A stretch of DNA of 64,000 bases from Rhizobium terrae (GCF_003425685.1 NZ_QJKM01000004.1:124001-188000); one strand, 5' to 3'; positions 51,843-61,730 are shown, counted from the stretch's first letter. Notes: generated by a model not told the origin, from the letters alone. Made by a program: numbers and translations.

Positions 51843-52256
51843 TCAATTTCCGAAGGCGTCTGTCAGTTCTTTGAGTTCTGCAGTGCGTTTCCGTGTTAGG
51901 TCCGCGGAGCACGCATAGATCAGCTGCGGCTCCATGGTCCCGCCATGCGCCTGATATCCGTAGGACTCGCAATGCGCGTCGCGATAGGCAACCCAGGCGC
52001 GCTGCGCCTTCACGAGGGCGGCGTCGGAGGCGGGAAGATCCGTGGCGGCGTCGGTATCCCACTTTTTCGTCGCCTTGCGCGCGGCCTGATACTGGATGTT
52101 CAAGGCCTTGTCGGCGGCGTTATAATCCTGTTCGGCGCAGTAGGTCATCTCCATCTGCGTCTCGGCCTTCTTGCAATTGACCTTCGGCTGCTGGCCCAGC
52201 GCCGGCTGCGCGGCCATGGCGACCACGACGAAAGGCAGGGCGAAAATGAGCCTCAT
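51843..52256 (-). CDS. DUF1311 (LprI-like) exported protein
   Basis: 137 aa. Signal [20 protein letters not shown]. The DUF1311 pattern is [20 protein letters not shown] and a C-terminal [14 protein letters not shown] with conserved cysteines. Related proteins inhibit lysozyme. It overlaps ureB by 4 bp (ATGA), an arrangement kept in many rhizobial urease operons, yet no urease role is known. Confidence 0.85.
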   Translation of the reverse strand: MRLIFALPFVVVAMAAQPALGQQPKVNCKKAETQMEMTYCAEQDYNAADKALNIQYQAARKATKKWDTDAATDLPASDAALVKAQRAWVAYRDAHCESYGYQAHGGTMEPQLIYACSADLTRKRTAELKELTDAFGN

Positions 52257-52558
52257 AGAGCACCCATGATCTTCTGCTGAAAACCGTAGACGGCGCGTTT
52301 TCCCGATAACGGGATCAGCGTAACAGCCCTGGTCTGGCCGGGTTCGAATCGTACCGCTGTGCCGGCGGGAATATCGAGCCGCATGCCGCGCGCCTTGTCG
52401 CGATCGAAGGCTAGACCGTTGTTCGTCTCGAAGAAATGGTAGTGGCTACCCACCTGCACCGGCCGGTCGCCGGTGTTGGACACTTCGATCGTTACCGTCG
52501 GGGCGCCGGCATTCAGCTCGATTTCGCCTGCTGCGGCAATCACTTCACCAGGGATCAT
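52253..52558 (-). CDS. ureB: Urease beta subunit UreB
   Basis: 101 aa, start ATG 52558. [39 protein letters not shown] and [20 protein letters not shown] are diagnostic. Structural subunit of the UreABC trimer. It lies between DUF1272 and DUF1311 genes. Confidence 0.97.
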   Translation of the reverse strand: MIPGEVIAAAGEIELNAGAPTVTIEVSNTGDRPVQVGSHYHFFETNNGLAFDRDKARGMRLDIPAGTAVRFEPGQTRAVTLIPLSGKRAVYGFQQKIMGAL

Positions 52559-52581
52559 GACTCTCTCCTTCAAGCCGGCTC

Positions 52582-52833
52582 TCAGGCCGCCTTGGGCGCG
52601 CAGCCCTCGGCCTTCAGAACGCGTTTCGTGGACGCCGGGTATTTCGGAAGCTTGTCCGCCGGACGGACCGGACGGCGCACCAGTTCTCCGCCACAATTGG
52701 GGCAGGTACCGGCAAGCACGCTCGTCGCGCAATCGGCGCAGAACGTGCATTCGAATGTGCAGATCATCACCTCGCGGCTTTCCGGGGGCAGGTCCCGGTC
52801 GCAGCATTCGCAGTTGGGGCGCAGTTCCAGCAT
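52582..52833 (-). CDS. DUF1272 zinc-ribbon protein
   Basis: 83 aa from ATG 52833. [20 protein letters not shown], then [20 protein letters not shown] and PNCGGEL: at least eight cysteines in pairs, probably two zinc sites. DUF1272 has no known function but is typically found between ureA and ureB in rhizobia. Confidence 0.88.
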   Translation of the reverse strand: MLELRPNCECCDRDLPPESREVMICTFECTFCADCATSVLAGTCPNCGGELVRRPVRPADKLPKYPASTKRVLKAEGCAPKAA

Positions 52834-52843
52834 CACGGCCTCA

Positions 52844-53146
52844 TCACCTGATCGGCTCGTGCACGGTGACGAGCTTCGTTCCATCGGGGAAGGTCGCCTC
52901 CACCTGCACGTCGTGGATCATCTCGGCAATGCCTTCCATCACCTGGGCTCGGGTGATGACATGCGCACCCGCCTCCATCAGGTCGGCAACGGAGCGGCCA
53001 TCGCGGGCACCTTCGACGACGAAATCGGTGATTAGCGCGATCGCTTCCGGATAATTGAGCTTGATGCCGCGATCGAGCCGGCGGCGGGCGACGATCGCCG
53101 CCATGGCGATCAAAAGCTTGTCTTTTTCTCTGGGCGTCAGGTTCAT
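52844..53146 (-). CDS. ureA: Urease gamma subunit UreA
   Basis: 100 aa. [40 protein letters not shown] and [19 protein letters not shown] are diagnostic. It forms the UreABC trimer. It lies 19 bp after ureD. Confidence 0.97.
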   Translation of the reverse strand: MNLTPREKDKLLIAMAAIVARRRLDRGIKLNYPEAIALITDFVVEGARDGRSVADLMEAGAHVITRAQVMEGIAEMIHDVQVEATFPDGTKLVTVHEPIR

Positions 53147-53165
53147 GAGGGCACCAAGTTCAACT

Positions 53166-54011
53166 TCAGATGTTCCAGACTTTCGGCACTGGCGTGCCGT
53201 TGCGCAATACGGAAATTGCCGGTGTCAGGATTTTTCTCAAGGCAAATCCATCGGGCGCCGCAAGACGCACGATCAGCTTGCCGTTCCAGTGGCTCGCACC
53301 GCCCGTCCATGGGCTTGCGCCACCGGCTTCACCGTCCAGGCATTGACGGAGCCGGGGGAAAAGCGCCTCCGCAAGCGGACCGGTGTAAAAGAGCGTCGCA
53401 AAGGCGACTTGGCCGGAAAGGACCGCAGCCGCTTGGCTCAATCGCTCGATCTCGCCCTCGAATTTCATTTCTTCCGCATGGATAAGTTGGCCGTCCCGGC
53501 GCACCCGCCAGCGATCCCGGAAAAAGCCGAAGGTCACGGCTTCTCCCATGGCCTTGCGGCCAAGCAGAACGGCTTCGACCGCCAGGAATTCGGAATTTTC
53601 GGAAAGGTCGACATCGAGCCGCCGGGTCAGCGAAGCCTGGTCGAAAAGGATGGTTTCCTGCGGCAGCCAGTGGACAGAGGCACCTTCGCCGACCGTGATG
53701 TGGGTGGAGACGGAGGCGGTATCGGCAGCCGCCTTGTAGATCTTCTCGTTCGCCTGGGTGGTGATCGAGAGGCGGGTAGAAGCCGCGGCGGCGACGGACC
53801 ATTCGATCACGTCGCCGCCCGTCAGTCCCCCTGACGTATTGATGAGGATCGCCTCCATTTCAGGCGAAAATGTTTCCGGAAGGCGAATTTTTGCGCAGCC
53901 TTCCTGAAAGAATTCGGCAAGCCGCGTGCGCCCGCCGAACGCCTTGGTTACAAGGCGTCCTGCACCCCTTGCCCGCTGCGGCGCATATTGATCGGCTGGC
54001 TGTTCTCGCAC
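53166..54011 (-). CDS. ureD: Urease accessory protein UreD
   Basis: 281 aa from a GTG at 54011, inside the end of the esterase gene. No ATG fits the conserved N-terminal block [34 protein letters not shown] and the long beta-helix-like sequence match UreD/UreH. It binds apo-urease and channels nickel. The start is the most plausible one, not certain. Confidence 0.92.
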   Translation of the reverse strand: MREQPADQYAPQRARGAGRLVTKAFGGRTRLAEFFQEGCAKIRLPETFSPEMEAILINTSGGLTGGDVIEWSVAAAASTRLSITTQANEKIYKAAADTASVSTHITVGEGASVHWLPQETILFDQASLTRRLDVDLSENSEFLAVEAVLLGRKAMGEAVTFGFFRDRWRVRRDGQLIHAEEMKFEGEIERLSQAAAVLSGQVAFATLFYTGPLAEALFPRLRQCLDGEAGGASPWTGGASHWNGKLIVRLAAPDGFALRKILTPAISVLRNGTPVPKVWNI

Positions 54012-55147
54012 GTCGTTCCCTGAAGTTCGGCTTCGGTTGCGCAGTCCGATGCAACGCCCGTGCCAGACTTGGCCTTCGCAGGAGCGGCTGTGGCGATGAC
54101 GTCGGTGCTGTCGGCCTTACCGAAGAACTCCCACATCCGCGACGCGGGATCAACATTCGCGTCGAAGGCAGGCTTGGCCGGAACGACCGCGGCGACCTTG
54201 GTGACGCTCGCTGCACTGTCCTTGGCGGCGGCCATCACGGCCTCCGTCGCCGGCGCCGGTTTCGGCCAGTCATGCGTGCCGTCGGCAAAAACGTAGGAGG
54301 CGATCCGCGCGCCATTCTTGCAGGTACCGTAGAGACTAAACGTCACACCCTCGGTCGTCTTAACGTCACCGTTGCCGGTGCAGCCATCGAGTTCGGTCCA
54401 GCGTTGGATCGCTGTATTGAAGCTGTACTGCCAATAGGGCTTGCCGCCACCCGCGTAGGGGTTGGCTTCGTCCTTGACGCCGGCGAAAGCCATAATCGAG
54501 ATCGGCCGGGCCGGGCTGCAATTGGCTTTTTCCGGACCCCACTTGCCTCCCGTCTCGACCGGGCGGCCGGCGCGCAGCGAATGCACGAAGCCTGCGGCGG
54601 CGAATTCGTCGTGGCCGGAGCAGAGGAAGGCAGACAGCATGCGGCCGCCGCCGGAATAACCCGAGGCATAGATGCGGGCCGGATCGACGCAGAAATCTTC
54701 CTTCGTCTCCTGCACGGCTTCCTCGATATATTCGATCTCGTCGAGCCCGCCTTTCTGTTCGGTGACGAACGGGACGTTCCAGGCATAAGTGCCGGTCGAG
54801 CTTCCAGGCAGGCTGCCCTGCAGGGCGACGACGATGAAGCCGTTCTTCTCGGCGACCTTGTCCCAGGAGCTTCTGTTCAGCTGCGCTTCAGGGTTGCTGT
54901 GGCTACCATGAAGATCGAAGACGACAGCCACCTTGTCCTTGCCGGTATAGGAAGACGGGATGAAATAGACCGCCGAACGGGCAACGCCATCGGCCTCGAT
55001 GGTCATCCGGTGACGGCCTGGCTGCATCGGCTGACCGCATCCTGCGAAAGCGCTACCGGTCATGGCGCCCAAAAAAACAGCTCCTACCGCGATTGAGCGA
55101 ATAAGAGCGGAACGAGAGAAGGTACCGTCGACGCAAGCAAAATCCAT
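53948..55147 (-). CDS. Exported esterase, PHB-depolymerase/feruloyl-esterase type
   Basis: 399 aa from ATG 55147 with GAGG upstream; the frame opens earlier at 55213. Residues ~1-35 are a signal peptide ending at TGSAFAG. The alpha/beta-hydrolase core shows AVVFDLHGSHSNPEAQL and the nucleophile GYSGGGRM, the LpqC-type esterase pattern, with SYVFADGTHDWPKP near the His. The C-terminal ~100 residues are Ala-rich and probably disordered. It cleaves ester bonds in the periplasm; substrate unknown. Its end overlaps the ureD start. Confidence 0.82.
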   Translation of the reverse strand: MDFACVDGTFSRSALIRSIAVGAVFLGAMTGSAFAGCGQPMQPGRHRMTIEADGVARSAVYFIPSSYTGKDKVAVVFDLHGSHSNPEAQLNRSSWDKVAEKNGFIVVALQGSLPGSSTGTYAWNVPFVTEQKGGLDEIEYIEEAVQETKEDFCVDPARIYASGYSGGGRMLSAFLCSGHDEFAAAGFVHSLRAGRPVETGGKWGPEKANCSPARPISIMAFAGVKDEANPYAGGGKPYWQYSFNTAIQRWTELDGCTGNGDVKTTEGVTFSLYGTCKNGARIASYVFADGTHDWPKPAPATEAVMAAAKDSAASVTKVAAVVPAKPAFDANVDPASRMWEFFGKADSTDVIATAAPAKAKSGTGVASDCATEAELQGTTCENSQPINMRRSGQGVQDAL

Positions 55148-55319
55148 CAACGCCTCATCATGGGTGCTGTGTGTGTCAGTGTTGTGCGGGGTATCTGCCC
55201 TGAAGCGGTCCAATCCTGGAGCGCTTCCGATGCCGCTTACCTAACACACATTAGAACCTATTGATACAATTGATGTGCTGCGGCGCACTCCAAACATTCA
55301 CATATGAAAAACCCACATA

Positions 55320-56024
55320 TCACACCGTGAGATGCTTGCGCGCTTCGGCCGTGTCCAAGGTCTCCGCCGGCCCTTCATGAACGATTTCGCCACGATCCAT
55401 GATGTAGACTTGGTCGGCGAGTTCCCGGCAGAAGTCGAGATACTGTTCGACCAGCAGGATCGCCATGCCGGTCGAATCGCGCAGGTAGCGGATCGCCCGG
55501 CCGATATCCTTGATGATCGACGGCTGGATGCCCTCGGTCGGTTCGTCGAGCACCAGGATCTTCGGCCGCGTGACCATGGCGCGACCGATCGCAAGCTGTT
55601 GCTGCTGACCGCCGGAAAGGTCGCCACCGCGCCGGCCGAGCATGGATTTCAGCACCGGAAATAGCGAGAAGATCTCGTCGGGAATGAATTTGTCCTTGCG
55701 GGCAAGCGGTGCGTAACCGCTTTCCAGGTTTTCCTGCACCGTCAGCAGCGGAAAGATCTCCCGACCCTGCGGCACATAACCGATGCCGTGCTTGGCTCGG
55801 GCATAGGGCGGCAGGCCGTTCAGCACCTCGCTCTGGAAGCTGATCGTGCCGGCGCTCACCGGATGCTGGCCGGTAACGGCACGCAGCAGCGAGCTTTTAC
55901 CCACACCATTGCGGCCGAGCACGCAGGTGATCTTGCCCATTTCGGCAGTGATCGAGACGCCGCGCAGAGCCTGTGCCGCGCCGTAATGAAGATTGACGTT
56001 GTTGACTGTCAGCATCCCGTTCAT
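55320..56024 (-). CDS. urtE: Urea ABC transporter ATPase UrtE
   Basis: 234 aa. Walker A GRNGVGKSS, signature LSGGQQQQ, Walker B ILVLDEPTEGIQPS. LHYGAAQALRGVSITAEMGK is typical of UrtE. The 14-bp gap after urtD and the conserved order confirm its identity. It powers urea import with UrtD. Confidence 0.93.
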   Translation of the reverse strand: MNGMLTVNNVNLHYGAAQALRGVSITAEMGKITCVLGRNGVGKSSLLRAVTGQHPVSAGTISFQSEVLNGLPPYARAKHGIGYVPQGREIFPLLTVQENLESGYAPLARKDKFIPDEIFSLFPVLKSMLGRRGGDLSGGQQQQLAIGRAMVTRPKILVLDEPTEGIQPSIIKDIGRAIRYLRDSTGMAILLVEQYLDFCRELADQVYIMDRGEIVHEGPAETLDTAEARKHLTV

Positions 56025-56038
56025 CCATCAGTTTCACG

Positions 56039-56803
56039 TCAGCGACCTAAATAATTCTCGATAACCTTAGGATCGCTCGAAACGAAATCGATCGAGCCTT
56101 CCGCCAGCACCGAACCCTCGGCCAGACATGTCACTTTGACGCCAAGGTCGCGGATGAAGCCCATGTCGTGCTCGACGACGACGACGGATCGCGTCTTGGC
56201 GATCTCCTTGAGCAGCAATGCAGTCTCGGCCGTCTCCGCGTCCGTCATGCCGGCTACCGGTTCATCGACCAACAGAAGCTTCGGCTCCTGAGCGAGCAGC
56301 ATGCCGATCTCCAGCCATTGTTTCTGGCCGTGGCTGAGATTTGCAGCATATTCATCCTTGCGATGTGTCAGGCGGATCGTCTCCAGGATTTCCTCGATCC
56401 GCGCCTTGTCTTCCGGCGAGAGCGTATAGAACAGCGTGGAGAAAACGCCGCGGTCGCGGTTCAGTGCCAGTTCCAGATTGTCCCAGACCGTGTGGCTTTC
56501 GAAGACCGTCGGCTTCTGGAATTTCCGGCCGATGCCGAGCTGGGCGATATCGGCCTCGTCCTTCTTGGTGAGGTCGATCGAGTCCTCGAACAGAACGGTG
56601 CCGCTGTCGGGCCGGGTCTTGCCGGTGATGATATCCATCATCGTCGTCTTGCCGGCGCCGTTCGGGCCGATGATCGCCCGGAGCTCACCCGGCTCGACCA
56701 CGAAGGACAGCGAGTTGATCGCCTTGAATCCGTCGAAGGAAACGGAGACGTTTTCGAGATAGAGCAGGCTTTTTGTTCTGGTTTCAGCAATTGTGTTCAT
56801 CAT
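56039..56803 (-). CDS. urtD: Urea ABC transporter ATPase UrtD
   Basis: 254 aa from ATG 56803 with GAGGGG upstream. Walker A GPNGAGKTT, the LSHGQKQW signature variant usual in UrtD, Walker B LLLVDEPVAGMTD. Branched-chain-type ATPase. The frame runs further upstream into urtC, but a methionine pair at 56803 gives the better start. Confidence 0.93.
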   Translation of the reverse strand: MMNTIAETRTKSLLYLENVSVSFDGFKAINSLSFVVEPGELRAIIGPNGAGKTTMMDIITGKTRPDSGTVLFEDSIDLTKKDEADIAQLGIGRKFQKPTVFESHTVWDNLELALNRDRGVFSTLFYTLSPEDKARIEEILETIRLTHRKDEYAANLSHGQKQWLEIGMLLAQEPKLLLVDEPVAGMTDAETAETALLLKEIAKTRSVVVVEHDMGFIRDLGVKVTCLAEGSVLAEGSIDFVSSDPKVIENYLGR

Positions 56804-56810
56804 GCCCCTC

Positions 56811-57974
56811 TTATTCCGCGGCCTGTGCGATGGATGCCGGGGCATCCCTACCCTTTTCCGCCTCGGCGGCAGCCTTGTGCGCCTTGCGGGTCCGGTAACC
56901 GTGCTGGATCGTGCCGACGATGCCCTTGGGCAGGAAAAGCGTCACCGCTATGAACAGGCCGCCGAGCGCGAACAGCCAGAATTCCGGAAATGCGCCGGTG
57001 AAGAAGCTTTTCCCCCCATTGACCAGCACCGCGCCGATGATCGGGCCGATCAGCGTGCCGCGCCCGCCGACTGCTGTCCAGACGACAACCTCGATGGAGT
57101 TGGCCGGCGCGAACTCGCCCGGATTGATGATGCCGACCTGCGGCACGAAGAGCGCTCCTGCGATGCCGGCGAACATGGCCGAGACGACGAAGGTGAAGAG
57201 CTTGATGTTTTCGACCCGGAAGCCGAGGAAGCGCACCCGGCTTTCGGCATCGCGCACCCCGACCAGAACCTTGCCGAATTTCGAACGGGTAATGGCGGAA
57301 GCGACGACAAGGCAGAGCGACAGCATGATCGCCGACATGGCGAAGAGAACCGCGCGCGTACCGTCCGCCTGGACCGGGAAGCCAAGGATGTCCTTGAAGT
57401 CGGTCAGCCCGTTATTGCCGCCGAAACCCATGTCGTTGCGGAAGAAGGCGAGCATCAGCGCATAGGTCATCGCCTGGGTGATGATCGAGAGATAGACGCC
57501 GTTGACGCGCGAGCGGAAGGCAAACCAGCCGAACACGAAGGCGAGCAGGCCAGGCACCAGCAGCACCATGGCCATGGCGAAAACGAACCAGTCGAACCCA
57601 TGCCAGAACCACGGCAGTTCCTTCCAGTTCAGGAAGACCATGAAATCCGGCAGGATAGGGTTGCCGTAGACGCCGCGCGAGCCGATCTGGCGCATCAGGT
57701 ACATGCCCATCGCGTAGCCTCCGAGCGCGAAGAAGGCGCCGTGGCCGAGCGAGAGAATGCCGCAATAACCCCAGACGAGATCGAGCGCGAGCGCCAGCAG
57801 CGCATAGCAGAGATATTTGCCGAAGAGCGCCATGGCATAGGTCGGGATGTGAAGTGCGCTGTCCGGAGGCGTCAACAGGTTGAGCGCCGGCACCAGGATT
57901 GCGACACCGAGCAGGATGGCAACGGCGACAACGATCTTTCCTTCGAGCGCGCGAAGAATGAAGCTGGCGATCAT
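56811..57974 (-). CDS. urtC: Urea ABC transporter permease UrtC
   Basis: 387 aa from ATG 57974, overlapping the urtB stop. Around ten membrane helices of the LivM type: LALDLVWGYCGILSLGHGAF, RVNGVYLSIITQAMTYALML, VVWTAVGGRGTLIGPIIGAV. It forms the channel with UrtB. Confidence 0.94.
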   Translation of the reverse strand: MIASFILRALEGKIVVAVAILLGVAILVPALNLLTPPDSALHIPTYAMALFGKYLCYALLALALDLVWGYCGILSLGHGAFFALGGYAMGMYLMRQIGSRGVYGNPILPDFMVFLNWKELPWFWHGFDWFVFAMAMVLLVPGLLAFVFGWFAFRSRVNGVYLSIITQAMTYALMLAFFRNDMGFGGNNGLTDFKDILGFPVQADGTRAVLFAMSAIMLSLCLVVASAITRSKFGKVLVGVRDAESRVRFLGFRVENIKLFTFVVSAMFAGIAGALFVPQVGIINPGEFAPANSIEVVVWTAVGGRGTLIGPIIGAVLVNGGKSFFTGAFPEFWLFALGGLFIAVTLFLPKGIVGTIQHGYRTRKAHKAAAEAEKGRDAPASIAQAAE

Positions 57975-59587
57975 GCTTCCACCGCCCTTCCCTTGAGCGC
58001 GAAGAGGCCGCGCGGACGTTTCTGGATGAAGAGGATGATGAGGACCAGGACCAGGATCTTGCCGAGCACCGCACCGACCGAGGGTTCGAGGAATTTGTTC
58101 AACACGCCGAGCGACAGCGCGCCGACCAGCGTGCCCCAGAGATTGCCGACCCCGCCGAAAACCACGACCATGAAGCTGTCGATGATGTAGCTCTGGCCGA
58201 GGTTTGGCGAGACGTTGTCGATCTGGGAAAGCGCCACGCCTGCAATGCCCGCAATACCCGAGCCGAGCGCAAAGGTCAGCGCATCGACCCATGGCGTCTT
58301 GATGCCCATGGACGACGCCATGCGGCGGTTCTGGGTGACGGCCCGCATGTTGAGCCCGTAGGCGGATTTCTTCATTACCACCAGCAGCGCCACGAAGATC
58401 GTCAGCGAGAAGAGGATGATCCACATGCGGTTCCAGGTGATGGTCATGCCGCCGACAGGAAACGAGCCGGACATCCAGGACGGATTGCCGACTTCTTGGT
58501 TGGTCGGCCCGAAGATCGAGCGGATCGTCTGCTGCAGGATGAGCGAGGCGCCCCAGGTGGCAAGCAGCGTTTCGAGCGGCCGGCCGTAGAGGAAGCGGAT
58601 GACGCCGCGTTCGATCACGAAACCGACCGCGCCGGTAACGAGAAAGGCAATCGGCAGCGCGATCGCCAGCGACCAGTCGAAAAGGCCGGGCGCGCTCTCG
58701 CGGATCACCTGCTGCACCACAAAGGTAGAATAGGCGCCGAGCATGACCATTTCGCCATGCGCCATGTTGATGATGCCCATGACGCCGAAAGTGATGGCAA
58801 GCCCGATCGCAGCCAGCAGCAGGACGGAACCGAGCGACAGGCCGTACCAGACGTTCTGGACCATGTCCCAGAGCTGCTGTTCGCTCTCGATCGCGGAAAT
58901 TGCCGCGTCGAGATCCGGCTTGAGGCTGGGATCGATCGAACCCGAAACGCCGCTCAGGATTCCGAGCGCATTGCGTCCGCCAAGGTTCTTGATGGTCTGA
59001 ATGGCGCCGCGCTTCTCATCGACCGAACGGTCCGAGGAGAGGACCGAGACGGCGCGGGCTTCCTCCATGCGAGCCTTGACTTCCTTGTCGGCCTCCTTGG
59101 CGAGTGCCGCCTCGACAAGTTCGAGGTTTTCCGGGCTCGGCGAACGCAGAACCGCGTCGGCGGCCGAGAGCCGCACCGTCCTGTCGGGGCTTAGAAGCGT
59201 AAGCCCGCCCATCGCCGAGCGGATGACGCGGCGCAGGTTGTTGTTGATCTTGATCTTGGTGACGGCGTTCTTTGCCGCCTGCCCGGCGGAGGCGCCCGTC
59301 AGCGGATCGATCAGATCGAAACCGGAACCCGCTGTTTTGCCGATAAAGACGGCATTGTCGGACTTTCGGAAATAGAGATCACCATTCGAAAAGGCGTCGA
59401 GCGCCGGCACGACCCGGGTATCGCCGGTGGCCGCGATCTGTCCCAGCAGTTTTTCGGCCTCGCCGAAATCGGCCTTGGCCAGCGCATCGATCAAAGGCTT
59501 GGGATCACCCTGCTGCGCGAAGGACGGCGCGGCGAAAACGAGAATGAAGCAGGCAAGAAGTGTCCGGAATAAAATCTTCAAAGTCAT
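57971..59587 (-). CDS. urtB: Urea ABC transporter permease UrtB
   Basis: 538 aa. A signal-like N-terminus (MTLKILFRTLLACFILVFAA) and a ~220-residue soluble domain precede a LivH-type permease, the usual UrtB layout. Channel helices begin at LAITFGVMGIINMAHGEMVM. The soluble part is periplasmic. It follows urtA after a palindromic repeat in the gap. Confidence 0.94.
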   Translation of the reverse strand: MTLKILFRTLLACFILVFAAPSFAQQGDPKPLIDALAKADFGEAEKLLGQIAATGDTRVVPALDAFSNGDLYFRKSDNAVFIGKTAGSGFDLIDPLTGASAGQAAKNAVTKIKINNNLRRVIRSAMGGLTLLSPDRTVRLSAADAVLRSPSPENLELVEAALAKEADKEVKARMEEARAVSVLSSDRSVDEKRGAIQTIKNLGGRNALGILSGVSGSIDPSLKPDLDAAISAIESEQQLWDMVQNVWYGLSLGSVLLLAAIGLAITFGVMGIINMAHGEMVMLGAYSTFVVQQVIRESAPGLFDWSLAIALPIAFLVTGAVGFVIERGVIRFLYGRPLETLLATWGASLILQQTIRSIFGPTNQEVGNPSWMSGSFPVGGMTITWNRMWIILFSLTIFVALLVVMKKSAYGLNMRAVTQNRRMASSMGIKTPWVDALTFALGSGIAGIAGVALSQIDNVSPNLGQSYIIDSFMVVVFGGVGNLWGTLVGALSLGVLNKFLEPSVGAVLGKILVLVLIILFIQKRPRGLFALKGRAVEA

Positions 59588-59623
59588 GATATCGCCCCTC
59601 GTCCAGCGACCTGCCCGTTGCGG

Positions 59624-59800
59624 ATCCCCTCACTTGCGATTTCTAAAACTTAGCTGCACTAAGATTTTGAAATCGCTTTCTCTCCCGCAAGGGGAGAGAT
59701 AGGGATGCGGCACTGCCGCGGCCTACCTCTTCCCTTGCGGGAGAGGTTACAAAATCACGATCTTAGCTTTAGCTAAGTCGTAGATTTTGTTGGTGAGGGG
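59624..59800. repeat. Dispersed palindromic repeat, copy 2
   Basis: About 177 bp, alignable with 30578-30752. Ends CCCCTCACTTGCGATTTCTA and, inverted, CCCCTCACCAACAAAATCTA; both are followed inwards by ACTTAGCT. CTCTCCCGCAAGGGGAGAG inside is a strong hairpin. It lies between urtA and urtB and could lower read-through from urtA. Confidence 0.85.
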
Positions 59801-59833
59801 GTAGAATACCCCCTCCCAGCGGAGTTAACCCAA

Positions 59834-61123
59834 TCAGCTGCCCTTGCCGCCGCACTTGCCGGAAGCGACGTTGAAGTTGCCGCAAGACATCGGCTTGCGC
59901 CAATCGGAGATCAGATTCTTGCTGTCCGGCAAGTAGTCTGACCACTCGTCGCCGACGACCGGAGCGGTTTCCTGGACGATGTCGAACTGACCGTCGGCCT
60001 GGATTTCACCGATCAGCACCGGCTTGGTGATGTGGTGGTTCGGCATGACGGTGGACGTGCCGCCCGACAGGTTCGGAACGGAGACGCCGATGATCGAGTC
60101 CAGCACGGCATCGGTATTGGTGGTGCCGGCAGCTTCGACGGCCTTTACCCAGGCGTTGAAGCCGATATAGGCGGCTTCCATCGGGTCGTTGGTGACGCGC
60201 TTGTCGTTCTTGGTGAAGGCCTTCCATTCCTTGATGAAATCGGCATTGACCTCGGCATCGACGGACTGGAAATAGTTCCAGGCGGCCAGATGCCCGACCA
60301 GCGGCTTGGTGTCGAGACCGGCGAGCTCTTCTTCGCCGACCGAGAAGGCGACGACCGGGATGTCTTCAGCCTTGATGCCCTGGTTGCCGAGTTCCTTGTA
60401 GAACGGCACGTTGGCGTCACCGTTGATGGTGGAGACGACGGCGGTCTTCTTGCCGGCCGAGCCAAACTTTTTGATGTCGGAGACGATCGTCTGCCAGTCG
60501 GAATGACCGAAAGGCGTATAGTTGATCATGATGTCGGATTCGGGAACGCCCTTCGACATCAGGTAGGCCTTGAGGATCTTGTTGGTCGTCTGCGGATAGA
60601 CATAGTCGGTCCCGGCGAGAACCCACCGCTTCACGCCCTCTTCCTTCGCCAGATAGTCGACGGCAGGGATGGCCTGCTGGTTCGGAGCGGCACCCGTGTA
60701 GAAGATGTTGCGCGAGGATTCCTCACCCTCGTACTGGACCGGGTAGAACAGGATCGAGTTCAGCTCTTCGAAGACCGGCAGGACCGACTTTCGCGACGAT
60801 GAAGTCCAGCAGCCGAAGACGGCGGCGACCTTGTCCTGCGAAATCAGCTGGCGAGCCTTTTCGGCAAACAGCGGCCAGTCGGAGGCCGGGTCGACGACGA
60901 CGGCTTCGAGCTTCTTGCCGAGCACGCCGCCCTTCTTGTTCTGCTCGGCGACGAGCATCAGCATGACGTCCTTGAGCGTCGTCTCGGAGATCGCCATGGT
61001 GCCGGAAAGCGAGTGGAGCACACCGATCTTGATCGTGTCGTCAGCGGCGAAGGCGCCCTGGAACGCCGTCGTCGACAATGCGGCGGCAAGCAATGCGCCA
61101 CCGAGTTTCATCTTGAAATTCAT
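59834..61123 (-). CDS. urtA: Urea ABC transporter binding protein UrtA
   Basis: 429 aa from ATG 61123 with GAGGGG 8 nt upstream; the frame opens earlier at 61156. Signal peptide LGGALLAAALSTTAFQGAFA. The mature chain has DDTIKIGVLHSLSGTMAISE and LEAVVVDPASDWPLFAEKAR, markers of UrtA, and ends in a conserved cysteine tail SCGNFNVASGKCGG. It binds urea (or short amides) in the periplasm. First gene of the urt operon. Confidence 0.95.
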   Translation of the reverse strand: MNFKMKLGGALLAAALSTTAFQGAFAADDTIKIGVLHSLSGTMAISETTLKDVMLMLVAEQNKKGGVLGKKLEAVVVDPASDWPLFAEKARQLISQDKVAAVFGCWTSSSRKSVLPVFEELNSILFYPVQYEGEESSRNIFYTGAAPNQQAIPAVDYLAKEEGVKRWVLAGTDYVYPQTTNKILKAYLMSKGVPESDIMINYTPFGHSDWQTIVSDIKKFGSAGKKTAVVSTINGDANVPFYKELGNQGIKAEDIPVVAFSVGEEELAGLDTKPLVGHLAAWNYFQSVDAEVNADFIKEWKAFTKNDKRVTNDPMEAAYIGFNAWVKAVEAAGTTNTDAVLDSIIGVSVPNLSGGTSTVMPNHHITKPVLIGEIQADGQFDIVQETAPVVGDEWSDYLPDSKNLISDWRKPMSCGNFNVASGKCGGKGS

Positions 61124-61209
61124 TGGTTCGAACCCCTCTTCTCGTTCGTTCCGCAACGAAGACCTTAACCGTTGCTGGAGCGACTATCGGTTGCTGCATC
61201 GCAAAACCA

Positions 61210-61229
61210 CATACGCAAAATGACGTATG
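61210..61229. promoter_or_regulatory. Palindrome upstream of urtA
   Basis: CATACG-CAAAATGA-CGTATG is an inverted repeat about 85 bp before the urtA start. No sigma-54 consensus is clear nearby. Possible operator; unproven. Confidence 0.35.
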
Positions 61230-61332
61230 CGAGGGGGAGAAGGGGGAAGGTTCGTTCGGCGATTACCCGTGACGTAATCGATCTCACGGTCGGGCAGGAC
61301 TAATGACTGACAAGCAAACGAAAGGATCGGCC

Positions 61333-61641
61333 ATGCCCGTCACCTATGTCATCCGCTTCCATATCCGTCCTCGCCAGCGCGACCGCTTCATGACACTTCT
61401 CGAAGGTGTGCTGGATGCCATGCGGCACGAGCCGATGTTCCGCAATGCGGTCCTGCATGCCGATCCGGGAAATAAGAACCATATGATGCTCTATGAGACA
61501 TGGGAGGATCATGCGGACGTGCTGGAAGTTCAGTTGAAGCGCCCTTATCGCGAGGCTTGGCATGAAGCATTGCCGGACCTGCTTGAAAGCCCGCGCGATA
61601 TCTCCATCTGGCAACCGGTGCGCGAGGACCGAGCCGCGTAA
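61333..61641 (+). CDS. Antibiotic-biosynthesis-monooxygenase (ABM) domain protein
   Basis: 102 aa from ATG 61333, with AAAGGA 6 nt upstream; ATG 61303 is the alternative. VIRFHIRPRQRDRFMTLLEG and MMLYETWEDHADVLEVQL fit the ABM/YgiN ferredoxin-like dimeric fold. Such small proteins are quinol monooxygenases or haem-degrading enzymes; here the activity is open. It precedes the GH13 gene by 89 bp on the same strand. Confidence 0.85.
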   Translation: MPVTYVIRFHIRPRQRDRFMTLLEGVLDAMRHEPMFRNAVLHADPGNKNHMMLYETWEDHADVLEVQLKRPYREAWHEALPDLLESPRDISIWQPVREDRAA

Positions 61642-61730
61642 TATCCCCTCGGCCACCGCTCGGCGGGAACATTTTTGCCCCTCAGCACTTGGCTCCGCGG
61701 GAACCATCACCTGTCCGAGGAGCCTGCCCC

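Noticed and set aside
50038..51918. A 626-codon plus-strand frame opposite ureC
   Set aside because: ureC is unmistakable on the minus strand; this is its antisense shadow.
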